A DNA stretch of 64,000 bases from Piromyces finnis. Taxonomy: Eukaryota > Neocallimastigomycota > Neocallimastigomycetes > Neocallimastigales > Neocallimastigaceae. The first letter of the stretch is position 1; each line of letters starts with the position of its first letter. The stretch spans positions 496,001 through 560,000 of the forward strand of contig MCFH01000028.1 in assembly GCA_002104945.1 (NCBI GenBank), written 5' to 3'. A program made the position numbers and the translations under genes. A model generated the notes under the pieces. That model was not told the DNA's origin. It did no database searches and worked only from the letters and a program-made list of their open reading frames with translations. Shown here in pieces: positions 13,396 through 25,400 of this stretch.

Positions 13396-14124
13396 TAGTT
13401 ATTTGTTATGAATTTTTCATAAAAAGAGTTGTTTATTAAAAACTTTTTAACATAACATTCCTTTTAATATTGTATTACAAAGTTGTCAATTGCCAAGAAT
13501 CAACCAATAAAATTTTAATAAATATTGGTTTTTTTAATTTCTTTATGTCAAACATTTATTAATAAAAAATTTTAATTATTAATTTTTAAAATTATTAACC
13601 AATTTTTTTCTTTTTTAAAAAATTAAAATTTTTTCAATAAATAAAAATAAAAAAAAGTACTGCTCTACAATTTTAATTTTAAAAATCAAATTATATAAAA
13701 ATTAAAGTAAAAAAAAGAAAAAAGTTAAAAAAAGGTGAGTTATTATAATTATAAATATATATTATATTATTTTAATTTAAAATCATATTGAAATGAAAAC
13801 AATGCACATTGTATATAGTATTTTTTTTTATTTCTTTCAATTTAAACATTTTGAAATTCGTAAAAATTTAATATTTATAAATTATAAAAATAGTAAAAAG
13901 TATTAATATTTTAATCGTAATGAATCCATGTTGTTAACTATAATATAAAGGGATCTTTTAATAGGATATAAAACAAGATAAAAGATTTAAAATTACTAAT
14001 TATACAATTTTTTTATACATTTATAATTATAAAAAATAGGAAAGAAATTCAAATATATAAAAAGAAATTAATAAAAATTTTTAATTTTTATTAATAATAC
14101 TGTTAATAATAATAATAAAAAAAA
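13396..14124. other. AT-rich spacer
   Basis: No gene is seen. It presumably carries the promoter and leader of the His/Pro-rich secreted protein; an A-rich tract lies just before that ATG. Confidence 0.5.
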
Positions 14125-15780
14125 ATGAATAAAAAAAACATTCTATGTTTATTATTTTCAGTTTTTCCATTGGTCAAATCTATATCTACTGATTCAAATG
14201 AAATTCTGACAAATCAATTTAACAATAATAATGACATACTAAATTATCAAGCAGAAAATGAAGACAAAGCTGGATTTAAAGACTTTACTAATTATTTATA
14301 TAAGGATGATTTTATAGAAGAATCAAAAGAAAATGAAAACAAACCTTTCGATAGTCATAGACCAGGACATCGTCACAGAAATGAACTCGAAAATTGCTCT
14401 TGTATTTGTAAAAATGTATCAAAGGAAAAAGATGAAGAGCCTGAAAATAAAGGTTCCCATTCTGGTGAAGAAGAAATTACATCTGAAATTGAAAACTTAG
14501 ATGAAACTGAAAATTCATTAGAAGAAGACACTTCCTCTCCAATCCCATCTGATAATGACAAAAAAGATGAAATCAATGACGATAATGACAGTAGTGATAA
14601 GGAAGTAGAAAAAGATGATTTCACTATAAAGCATTGTACTTGTAAATGTAGTAATAAGTTAAGAGGTCCTCCACATCGTGGACATGGCAAATTTTCCTCG
14701 CATTGTCCACATGGACATCATAAACATCCAAATTATCCATCTCCACCAAAAGAAGATGATGATAATTGGAAAGATCATGATAATCACTCACCACCACTTC
14801 ATCATGGATGTAGAAAAAAACATCCCTACCCACCACCACCTCATCATGGATGTAGAAAAGAACATCCCTATCCACCATCACATCATGGACGTAAAAAAGG
14901 ACATCATTATCCACCACCATCGTTCGAAGATGGTGATAATAATGAAGATCATGAAAAATTTCCACGCCCACCATTTGAAGACGATAATGATGATAATAAG
15001 GATTATAATGAATTTCCACCACCACCACCACCACCATTTAAAGATGGTGATGAATTTCCATCACCTTCTTTTTCACATCATAAATGTAAAAAGGGTCGTC
15101 ATTTCTCACCACCAATAAATGACAGACCACCACATTATGGATGGAAGAAAGGAAGAAGAGGCCATAGATTTTCACCACCATCTCATGAAAATCCACATCA
15201 TAGATGGAGAAAAGGAAGAAGAGGACATCATTATCCACATCCACCACCATCCTTTGGACCCCATCGTGATTTTGGATATTCCTATGGAAATTATCCACCA
15301 CCACCACATTTTAGACCACGTCATGAATTTGAATGTTCCTATGGAAATTATCCACCACCACCACATTTTAGACCACATCACGAATTTGGATGTCCTTTTG
15401 TTAATTACCCACCACCATCCTTTGGATCACATCATGAATTTGAATGCCCACATGGTAAATATCCACCACCAGGTCGTCATTACTATTGGGAAGAAAATAG
15501 AAACCAATTCGATTTTCCACCCCCTCCACCATTAGAGCCTCATTATTCAGATAATTGGAGTGAAGAATATGATGCTTATGCATCACCATTTTATAGTTCA
15601 CCACACCATTTTAGTTATTATCCAGACCAAGAATTGAGTAAGGAACAACATGATTATCTTTTCCCAAAAGATAAGGAGAATGTATTATTTTCATCTAATA
15701 ATGAAGATAATAATGAAAACTCATCTTCAATTTTTCACAAAAAAGGAAAAAAATATAAAAAAGGTGGAAGAAAAAGATGA
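14125..15780 (+). CDS. Secreted His/Pro-rich repeat protein with CxCxC motifs
   Basis: A 551-residue intronless ORF with a clear codon bias. Residues 1-20 form a signal peptide (KKNILCLLFSVFPLV). An acidic Ser/Glu/Asp region follows, bounded by two CxCxC motifs, CSCIC (91-95) and CTCKC (171-175). Residues about 180-500 are built of degenerate His/Pro repeats: HHGCRK(K/E)HPYPPPP units, W(K/R)KGRRGH(R/H) units, then a GNYPPPPHFRPRHEFECSY-type unit repeated about four times with a regular Cys. The tail is Lys-rich. I do not recognise a named family. Histidine clusters with spaced Cys suggest metal binding, and the Pro-rich repeats suggest an extended wall or extracellular-matrix protein. Both are inferences from composition. 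Several open frames on other strands here are shadows of the repeats. Confidence 0.85.
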   Translation: MNKKNILCLLFSVFPLVKSISTDSNEILTNQFNNNNDILNYQAENEDKAGFKDFTNYLYKDDFIEESKENENKPFDSHRPGHRHRNELENCSCICKNVSKEKDEEPENKGSHSGEEEITSEIENLDETENSLEEDTSSPIPSDNDKKDEINDDNDSSDKEVEKDDFTIKHCTCKCSNKLRGPPHRGHGKFSSHCPHGHHKHPNYPSPPKEDDDNWKDHDNHSPPLHHGCRKKHPYPPPPHHGCRKEHPYPPSHHGRKKGHHYPPPSFEDGDNNEDHEKFPRPPFEDDNDDNKDYNEFPPPPPPPFKDGDEFPSPSFSHHKCKKGRHFSPPINDRPPHYGWKKGRRGHRFSPPSHENPHHRWRKGRRGHHYPHPPPSFGPHRDFGYSYGNYPPPPHFRPRHEFECSYGNYPPPPHFRPHHEFGCPFVNYPPPSFGSHHEFECPHGKYPPPGRHYYWEENRNQFDFPPPPPLEPHYSDNWSEEYDAYASPFYSSPHHFSYYPDQELSKEQHDYLFPKDKENVLFSSNNEDNNENSSSIFHKKGKKYKKGGRKR

Positions 15781-17241
15781 TAATTCGAGTATAAAAATGC
15801 ATAAAAAATAATAATAATTAAAAAAAAGAAAGAAAGAAAGAAAAATAAATTGTATCTATTATAATTTCATTATATGTTATAATGTTATGTATTGAACATG
15901 ATTATAATAAAATAGTATTAATATGAATAAGATGAATAAGCATTTTTTTTTAAAAAAAAAATAAAAAATCCTTTTTTCTTAGTTGTAAAATATATTTTTA
16001 CTATTTTTTAAAGTTATACAAGGAAATTTATTTTATTACATTACATTATAATTACAAGTTTAGTGTAATTAGTATTGAAGTTTCCAGAAATAAGTTTTTC
16101 TATTCAATAATCTTTAGAATTGATTATACCCTTTATATATATTATATTATATCATAGCTAGTTTTTATACTTAATTTTTTTTTCGAAGATGAAGAAATAA
16201 CAACCATAATTAATAATGAAAAATAAGAAAAATTTAGAATCGAATTGAAAATGCCACAAATATACTCTAAATAAACTTATTTTTCCTAATTAAATATTTT
16301 AATATTAAGATAAGTTTAAAATATGGCTACTGAAAGAGAAAACTCTATGTAAGGATGGTTTTTCAGATAAAAATGTTTTTTTTTTTTTTTTTTTTTTTTG
16401 TATCCTATAAATATAAACGATCCATTATTATTATTACTACTATTACTATTATTATTATTAGTTTTTTCTTTATTATTTAAGTATTACTTGATATTATATT
16501 TATTATAAAAGTACACTTTTCAAAAGAAGCTTATTTTTTTATCATTTCCAACTTTTATTTTTTTTAATGATACATTACTTAAATAATTAAAATATATTAT
16601 TATTAATTAATAATATATATTAAATTATATTAATTTATTGTATCATACATATATTTTTATATAGAAACAAGTTAAATACAGTACATTTTAAATATATGCA
16701 ATATAAATGAAGTATTAAAAAAATTTTGATTTGATCAAATCAATAAAATAGAAAAAAAAAAGTAATACATATTATATATTACAATATATTGAATTATATA
16801 TGTTAATGCATTTTATATATTAAAAAAATAATTAATACTAATTAAGAAAGTAACAATATATTATTCATTGTACAGTAAACATTGTTCTTTATTTATATTA
16901 CACTATATATTAAAGTATATTGGTAATAATTATAAAGTTTTTTTTTATACAAAAAAAAAAGTATAAAAGAAAAGAAAAGAATCCAAATTTTGTATTCTTT
17001 GAAAAAGATTCTTTTTTTAATTAGAAAGAAGGGTAAAGGCTTATAAAATTAATTTTTTGACATAAAAATTATTTAAAAAAATAATAATAAAATAAAGCAA
17101 AAAAAAAAAGCATTAAGAAAAAAAATAAAAACTTTTTTTAGAAAAAATAAAAAATGACTATAAAATTTATTTTAGAAAAAAATAATTATAATTAATTATA
17201 TATGAAACTTAATAATGAAGCTACTTTCTTTTATATCTTGA
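15781..17241. other. AT-rich spacer
   Basis: No gene is supported. It holds a T-run at 16377-16399 and ATT/ACT triplets at 16425-16460. An ATG at 16323 opens only nine codons. Confidence 0.5.
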
Positions 17242-17586
17242 TCATGGAATGAAAATTTGTATTGGAAATTTCTACTTGAACTAAGCCATTATGAAAATAA
17301 ATTCTTTGAAGATATAATTTTTACAACACTATTATAAGGAAACTACCGATATGAAGTTCTTAAAAACTCATAATATGCCCTTTATCTTTTTCCTTCTTGA
17401 TAAATTAATTTTTATCGAGAATAGTTCCTGTAAGTGGTAAAAAAGGAAATCTTTATTAATAAGCTCCCTATGTTCTTTAATGATTAATTATTGGAATACA
17501 ACTATTGGCTCCTAAAAATGGAAAGAAACAAGATTGACCTATATGAAGAAAAGGAAACTTGTGGATTATATGTGAAATTTTTTTAA
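17242..17586 (+). pseudogene. Possible decayed coding sequence, family unknown
   Basis: This stretch is less AT-rich than its surroundings. One frame from 17242 reads protein-like runs such as WNENLYWKFLLELSHYENKF and LLEYNYWLLKMERNKIDLY, with normal use of Trp, Glu and Leu, but it contains about seven stops in roughly 115 codons. That pattern fits an old, inactivated gene or transposon fragment. I cannot name a family. Chance is possible; the steady frame on both sides of the stops is the main support. Confidence 0.3.
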
Positions 17587-18429
17587 TAGAAATTTTCATA
17601 TTGTTTTCTAAAAAGCAATAGTTTAAAAAAATTTTATTGAATTTATTTTATTTTTTTAAAAGAAAATTAAAAAAAAAAAAAGAAAGTTATTCCCTCTTTC
17701 TTTTTTTATTAAAAATTATTATATATAGTTTTATAAATGCGTATTATATTTAAAATCTCTGTTGATCCTTCCCAAAAAATCAATGCAATTAAAACAAAAA
17801 AATACAAAAAAATGTTTTATTATTTTTTTCTTAAACAAAAATTTTCTTTTTTTTAGATAACGATCGTGTTAAAAAATAATTTTATTATGATATTTTTATA
17901 AAAAGTTAACTAAAAAAAATATTTATTCTCGCAAAATTTTTTTATTTTTATTCAAAATTACAAAATATCTCTTTTTAATGATCATAATGAAAATACATAA
18001 TTATATGCTCTTGATATAGTTATTGTGTTTGAATTTTTAAAAATCCCTCAAATAAAGTTATATATAAAAATATATATATATTGTGTATTGTAAGTTGAGT
18101 GTAGTAGATATATATATTTATTTTATTATTACTTTTGATTAATATTTAAATTTTGTGATATAAAGAGTTTTAATTATTTTTAAGAATAAATATATATAAT
18201 GTTACATTTTTTTATTAATTTGTGTTTTATTATAAGATAGCTAAAAAAGCTACCTTTATTTTACAGTTTAAAGTTATAAAATTCAATAGGAAAATATATC
18301 AAAGATCTTGTTATATATTATTTTTATCTTATATTTATAGGCTGAAAAAAACCGTGCTTTTTTTAACTCTTCATATAACAAAACTCTATAGATTAATTGA
18401 AAAACGATCCTACTATTACTAAATTAAAA
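17587..18429. other. AT-rich spacer
   Basis: No supported gene. The ATG frame at 18222-18422 is a 66-codon basic, Tyr-rich frame with no recognisable motif. It adjoins the LINE fragment and may be part of its decayed body read on the wrong strand. Confidence 0.4.
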
Positions 18430-18804
18430 TTTAAATTATGAGCATCATTATCTGAAATGTTATTACCAGAAGAATTATTATTTGTAGTATTCTTAAAATT
18501 ATTATTTGAAGGAATTAACGCTTTGTAAAATTCAATCGGAATACCATCCAAGCCTGATGCTTTATAATTAGGAGTAGAGAGAATAGCTGACTTGACTTTA
18601 TCAATACTAATATCTTGTTTGATATCCTATTCATCATTCATCAAGCATAGGAAGTGGAAAATGCTTATTCGTTTGTTCTTTATATCAACGATCTAAATCA
18701 AGACTTGCACCACTTGGATGCAAAATTTTCGAAATGGTCATGCCACACCTCTAGTTGTTCTTCCGTAGCAAAAACTAAATTTCCACTTATTACTAGAACT
18801 ATCA

Positions 18805-18835
<31 letters not shown>

Positions 18836-18836
18836 G
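18430..18836 (-). pseudogene. LINE retrotransposon fragment: start of the reverse-transcriptase domain
   Basis: Read on the minus strand from 18836, a frame gives NLVFATEEQLEVWHDHFENF, the typical link between the endonuclease and reverse transcriptase of LINEs. After stops and a frame change it gives DISIDKVKSAILSTPNYKAS and GLDGIPIEFYKALIP, matching the K(A/S)xGxDGIPxEFYK reverse-transcriptase signature. Stops and frameshifts show it is dead. Its right edge is a T-run (18808-18834 on plus). Confidence 0.8.
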
Positions 18837-19019
18837 ACTAGGAAGCTAGGAAGAGAATACACTTCTTGTATTTATTTATTTAATTTGAAATATTATATAA
18901 TATTAGGTGATAATACATATTAATATAATAAATAATAAATAATAAATAATAAATATATGAATATATGAATATATGAAATAAATATAAAATAAAATAATTA
19001 TTAAAGTTGCATAAAGTTT

Positions 19020-19850
19020 AATGAACTCTATAATTTGTACCCGTGTGGGATTGGTCCCTATCTAATATATTAAAATGGAATAAAAAAGAGAAATAACATC
19101 AAGTATGATAGTGTGATGTCCACTAAACTCTCCCATGAGCTCATAATGTTTTCATTCGAAGAAATGCTAACATTGAACTCTGTGTACGAAGCATAAGGAA
19201 TGTTCCTTTTCCATATACGTCGTCGCTCTTGATTACGTTAGGTGTCATACTAAACCTATCAAAAAGTAGCTTCATTGAGCTACTAATGATAGGGATTATT
19301 TTAGTAAGAAAAGCTGCGAGACTCTCTACATATGGAATATAAAACCCCAATAAACTATAAAGCTGCTCATTCGAATGTCTTTGTTCCGCCTTATTGATTT
19401 GTAGCTCATAAGCTAAGGTTCCACCAAGAAATAATTTAAAAATATAATTATAAATTTTTTTTCTTACTGCCATTCAGGAAGTAAGTGATGAATTAATTTT
19501 TGTAGTTATTATGAAAAAGGGTAAAAAGATGGTCAAAAAAGCTAAGTGAAGAAGTTCTATATTCAGAGAATGCAGAATATTCTAAAACTCAGTGATAAAA
19601 AGATTGTTCATCATATCCGCAATATGGGCACGAGGGCAGTCAGGAATAACTCTATTACTGGTAATAGCAACTCTGGTAGTGTTTTCATAACCGAGTCGAA
19701 TATAAATAATCCAAGTAATTCCTAAAATTAAGTGAGGTTTGTCGAGACCGATATGCATTAGGCGATTTGAATTAAGAAATTTGTTGTTAGTATATCTGAG
19801 GGCTTTACTTCCATTATTTAGGCTAATATTATCATTTAACTAAATAATTA
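19020..19850 (-). pseudogene. LINE retrotransposon fragment: C-terminal region (copy B)
   Basis: From 19850 leftward the minus strand reads SNRLMHIGLDKPHLILGITW, then IYIRLGYENTTRVAITSNRV, then (in another frame) CPYCGYDEQSFYH*VLEYSAF. That is the Cys-Cys-His-Cys knuckle found after the reverse transcriptase in many LINEs, broken by a frameshift and a stop that replaces an expected Trp. An open stretch at 19473-19141 continues with IFKLFLGGTLAYE and FLTKIIPIISSSMK. This end resembles copy A at IFK.LLGG and LTKI.P.. The last 120 bp look like 3' UTR. Confidence 0.75.
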
Positions 19851-20039
19851 TTTTATTTTATTTTTTTTTTTAACAATATCAAATATTTTTAAACTTTATT
19901 AAAATTATAATACATGTTATAAAATAATAAAATTAAAAATAAAAATATAAATTAAAAAATATGTTAAAATAAACACAAATGAATAAAAATTGGGTATAAT
20001 TTATTCTAGTAATTTTAATTAAAGTAAGAAAGCCACTAT

Positions 20040-21115
20040 TATACTAAAGTATATTAATTGTATTTGACTTCCAATGGGATGGGACACCAAGCCAAAGATC
20101 AAAATTTTGTCATGGGACAAAATTATGATCTCCATTGGTTGCGCTGGCCCTCCTGGCTTGTCTTACTGTTTCTTCAGCAATGACGCTCTTGGATGTTGCT
20201 TCAAACTTTTTGAACATTGACCATTGCTGGTCAATAGCAAAAGGCATGATTTTGGTTAGAAGTTCCGCTGTTACCGTCAAGAATGGTGCTCCTTCGTAAG
20301 TGCCCGATTGAATCTGACACTTGCAAAGTTCTTTCCATTCCCTTGAATTATACTTGATATTGTTAAAACTTCTTTCCCCCAAGAAGGAATTTAAATATTT
20401 TACTGCACACACTAGAATAATCATACACATTAATATTCACCAGATGATTAAAACCATTACTATTATTAACTAAATTACTATCTAAATTAGAATTATTATC
20501 TTCACTATTGCTATCATTACTAATATTATTACTATTATTATTATTACTATTTCTACTACTACTATTGTTATTATTATTATTATTATTGTTATTATTATTA
20601 TTGTTATTATTACTACTATTGTTACTATTACTATTAATATTAATTAATATTATTGCTATCACTACTGATATTAACATTTTTATTATTATTAATGGGACTG
20701 TTGTAATTACGTTGACAAAAAAAATTTAATAATTGGATTATGCAATTGTAGTGTTTAATACGGATATCTCTAAATGTTGGACAATCTAATAACCAATGCT
20801 TAATATTTTGAACTCCACTCTTGCAACATGGACAGTAGTTAGGACAAACTGGATCAACAAATTTAGCAGCTTTTGCAACTCTAGCATCAAACTTGTATCT
20901 GCTTCTTGCTTTCAATAGCTAGTAGAAACCATAGGCAGACTCTGGGTAATCCTAACATAATTTAATAAAATCTTTAGTTTCAATAAATTTATTAGCATCA
21001 TAATATTGCGCTTTGATTGAATTTCCTTTGAGATCTTTCCAATAAAAGTTTTTAACAGTTTTACTTAAAAAGAATAGGTTAATGTGGAATACCATCTTAA
21101 TTTACTAAAACACAA
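20040..21115 (-). pseudogene. LINE retrotransposon fragment: C-terminal region (copy A) with poly-Asn insertion
   Basis: On the minus strand from about 21100: FSKTVKNFYWKDLKGNSIKA, then DYPESAYGFY, stop, LLKARSRYKFDARVAKAAKF, then CPNYCPCCKSGVQNIKHWLL followed by DCPTFRDIR (an intact Cys-Cys-His-Cys knuckle). After an expanded Asn/Ser tract it resumes with SKIFKFLLGG and, after a frame change, SREWKELCKCQIQSGTYEG and LLTKIMPFAIDQQW. Internal stops (at least two) and a frameshift mark it as inactive. It differs in sequence from copy B, so at least two LINE lineages or old insertions are present. Confidence 0.8.
20450..20680. repeat. Degenerate ATT/ACT triplet tract inside LINE copy A
   Basis: On the minus strand it encodes runs of Asn mixed with Ser in frame with the retrotransposon remnant. 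The mixture of ATT, ACT and GTT units shows an old, interrupted expansion. Confidence 0.75.
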
Positions 21116-22428
21116 AAAAAAAAAAACATCATTTAATAATTTTTTTTTATATTTTTAAAAATAATTATTCTTTATTTATTTTATTTTTAATACTTTGAAT
21201 AGATAGTATGTAAATATATATGTATTTTTTTTTTAAAAAGAAAAAATCATTTCTATAAATATTATATTAAAAATTTTACTACTACTATTTTTTTTTTTTT
21301 TTTTAATATAAAATAAAAAAATTCTTTTCTTTTTTAAAAAAAAAAAAAGTTTTAAAATTGATATATATATATTTTTATGACAATTAAAATATTAAAATAA
21401 AATAATATAAAAAATGTATAACAAATTAATTAAAAAAAAAATAAAATTTATATATAAATATTTATATTAAAATATATTACAATAAATATTTTTTTTCTGT
21501 TTTATATGAATTATTGAATTATTATAAAAATGATATAAAAAATGTTTTAAAATTAAGAAAAAAAATTAATAAAAATCTTTTCTTCTTTCTTTTTTTTTTT
21601 TTTTTTTTTGAAAATGTTTTTTTTTTTGAAAATATTTTTTAAGGTAAAAAAAAAAAAAAAAGCAATTTAAATGTTACTTTTTTTTTTTTTTTTTTTTTAT
21701 TAATTTAATTTTGAATGATAAATTATATGTTTTGTTTTATGTTTTCTCTATTGTGATGGAACTTTTGTTTTGTGTTTTTTATGTGGATTTGTATAATTGA
21801 ATGATATATGAATTTATTATTATTTTAATTATTTTCTCTTAATGATATTACTTATATGCAAACAATTATTGTCATTCTATAATGAATAAATAGTTTTGTC
21901 AATTTCTATTCTTTTACATAACAAATATGATCTGTTATTTTTGGTGAAATAATAATTAAATGGACTTTCTTTAATTTGTTACTATTTGATTCAATTTTGT
22001 GTTATGTTAGTTTTCAACTTTTCTGGCTTTGATTTTAGTTTTAAATTTTTGGTTTTGTTTTTTGGTTTTGTTTTTGGTTTTGTTTTTTGATTACTGATTT
22101 ATTTTTAAATTATCTTTTAATTAAAATAATATAAAAATTGAACTTTAAAAATAATTCTTAATTTTTCTTGACCCAATATTCTATTTTTCTCTATATAAAG
22201 TTTGGATTATGATTGATTGGTTTTTTTAATAAGTTATATAACGAGTTTTTATTATTGATTGTTATTGTTGTTGCTTTAAATAATTTATTATGGTATACGA
22301 AATTTTTTATATAATATAAAATAATATTATATAATAATTTTTTTGGTATGGTTTTTTTATGGATTTATAATTCTTGATAAGATAAATATCTTATCAAAAA
22401 ATATAAATTTAGAATAAATTTAACAAAT
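21116..22428. other. AT-rich spacer downstream of the fatty acid synthase
   Basis: No gene is supported. Long T-runs lie at 21591-21608 and 21679-21699. A TTTTGGTTTTG unit repeats at about 22045-22090. The 3' UTR of the synthase lies at its right side. Confidence 0.5.
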
Positions 22429-25400
22429 TTATTCAGCCATAGCCATAGCGCAAGAGAAACCACCAGAATGAGAAATAGTTACTTTTACACTATTAATTCC
22501 AGCTTCTTTAACAGCCTTTTCAGCATCTCCATGGAATTCAACAACTGGAGCACCGGATTCACCTGGTAAAATTTCAATATCTACTAATGGTGCGGCTTCA
22601 CCTTTAGTCCAAACCTTAGAAGTGGAACGAGAAGAAACAGCCTTGATAACAGCTTCCTTAGCGGACCATCTACCAGCAAAGCTAGATTGTGGGTCTGGTC
22701 TACTCATACAGTATTCAATTTCCTTTGGAGTAAAGTTTCTTTCAAGGAAATTTTGATTGGAAATTGGAATTTCAGTTACTAATTCAACATCAACACCAAT
22801 ACCATTACTATCTTCCTTGATACCTTGAGCATTCTTAAAAGTAGATGATTGAAGAATGTTCTTAATCTTCTTAGCTTCCTTTTCAGTAATATCATTCATT
22901 GCTTCACGCTTTCCATTGAACTTCCAGGTACCTTCCTTCTTATCATATGAAGCTCTAGCTAATGGATCTAAGTAAACACTAGATTCAGAAGCATCATCAT
23001 ATGGTGGATGATCCTTAACTTGAACAAAGTCAGCGTTTTCAGTCATTGAATCGTGAAGATATCTATACATAGCTTGTTGACGAACTTCTCTCTTCTTAAG
23101 ATAAACATCGTATTCTTCTTTAGTTAAAGTACCTAAGACATAATCTGGGGAAATAACTAAAACTTCACCACCAACTTGACCAAAACCGAAGGACTTCAAT
23201 AAACCAGCCTTGACACCATCAGTGTGAATAGAACGAGATGGGTAGAAGAGGTATTCGAACTTACGAAGCTTTTCATCAATATTATCAGCATTACGATTAC
23301 CTGGAATAATACCAGTTTCAATAACTTGAAGCATACCATTAAGCATCCAAGAAGCAGCAGCACCCTTTGGATGACCAGTTAAGTACTTTTGAGTAATAAC
23401 TGGGCAAGCATTACCCTTAGTACGTCCAAGGTGCTTGAATTGCTTGTTGAATACTTCAGATTCATTAGAATCGTTAGCCTTAGTACTAGTACCATGGAAG
23501 GATAAGGCTTGAATATCATCAATAGTTAAACCAAAGACAGCAAGAGCACCTCTTAATGGAGAGATAGTTGGATCATTCTTGTAGAATTCATTACCATAGG
23601 TACGAAGAGCTTCCTTTTCAAGACGCTTAGCTTCTTTGTTAATGTATGCAGTTCTTTCTTTAACATACTTGGTGAATTGTTCATCATCCTTGTTTTCTCT
23701 AGTATCCATTTCTTCTTGTAATAACTCTAATTCATTTTCAATCCATAATTTAATTTGCTTACGACGGAACTTCATTTGGCGAGCACGGTACTTGAAGTCT
23801 AATAATGGATTGTAGGAAGCATGAGATTCACGAGCAGTAGTTAAAATACCTTGACCTGGAGCTGGAACAGAACGTCCTTCCTTATCAGTAGCAGTAGAGG
23901 TATGAGCAATAATACCATAGATTGGAACACCCATCTTAATAGCAAGACTAGCAGTCATTAAAATTTCATGACCAGCACCTTGAGCTTCCATGAAACCAGC
24001 TCTTGTAGTAGTAGCTGGACGAGACATTTCTGATGGATCACGACCATGAGCAAGTTCTTCCAAGGAATTACTTGTAGCCTTCATTTGAGCGAATTCGTAT
24101 GAACCTTCTTCTTGGAAGTCATCATAACCACCAACAATAACAATTTTAGCCTTACCACTTAAAATGGTTTCTAAACCAATTTCAACAGATTCGACAGCAG
24201 TAGCACAAGCACCAACTGGAGTCTTAATTGGACCAGAAGAAGAAAGTAATAATAAGTTAATCCAAGCTGGCATAGTGTTAATGAAACATTCTTGAAGAAT
24301 ATCACTTTGAACTGGTTTTTCAAATACACGATCAAAGTATTGCTTATGATTAGAGGTCATACCACCAACACCACCACCAGAACAGTTTCCGACTTCAGAG
24401 ACATGTACATATTCATAGAATTCATATGGATCAGTAATACCGGAACTAATTAAAGCTTCAACAGTAGCTACAATAACATAAAGGGTTATTGGATCAACTT
24501 GGTCAATAATACTCTTTGGAACACCATAAGTTTCTGGCTTCCAACCAGTTGGAATTTGAGCAGCAACAGTTCTATCGAATTGAAGAGCCTTTGGAATGTA
24601 AATGGAAGAACCCTTCTTAATCTTAACAGTCCATTGGCCAGATTCAGCATTTTCATAAATGTCAACACGATCACCATGCTTCTTCTTGAATTGTTCAGCT
24701 TCTTCCTTACTGCATTCAAATCCTGGTAAGTCATGATCAATAGCAACTTCTTGGTAGAAGACCTTGTTGTTTGGATCATAACCATTGAAGAGTTCTGGTT
24801 CAATGAAACGAATACCAGTGTGCTTTAAGATTCTTTCTTCATACTTAGCCTTAACTTCAAAGTCTTGAACTGGTTCACCAGTTTCAGAATCTACCCATCC
24901 GGAATAGAGTTTACCATCCTTAGTCTTCTTGTTCTTAGCATATTTAATCATACCCATAATCCAAGCCATTTCAATGCATCCTTCAAGAGAGAATTTACCA
25001 TAGGCTTCCATTTCCCAACGAGTACGAGAGTTACCATATGGACCTACTTCACCATAACCAGTGACAACAACAGTACGATCTAAATCAATCATACCGCTAA
25101 GGTAATCTAACTTCTTTAATTCATCAAATGGTTTAACCTTTGGGAAAGTAAACTTTAAGTTAGCACGTGGCTTTAACATTAATTTCTTTTCCTTAGCCAT
25201 AAGCTTACCAAGAGTAATACTCTTTTCTAAGTCCTTTTCAGCCTTAATAGAACGTCTAATTTCTGAAGTTTCATTAAGGAGAGTACGAATCATAGTAATA
25301 TTGCTATTTAAATCATCAATGAATTGAAGACCACCATTAAGATCAGCAAAGACTGGACCCTTAAGACACATTTTACAAATATCATTATGCATTAAACCAA

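Noticed and set aside
14373..15604. Several His/Val- or Trp-rich frames on both strands over the secreted protein
   Set aside because: Shadows of the His/Pro repeat in other frames; composition follows the CCA/CAT codons of the true frame.
16323..16350. ATGGCTACTGAAAGAG start-like sequence
   Set aside because: The frame closes after nine codons, and no in-frame continuation through an intron could be defended.
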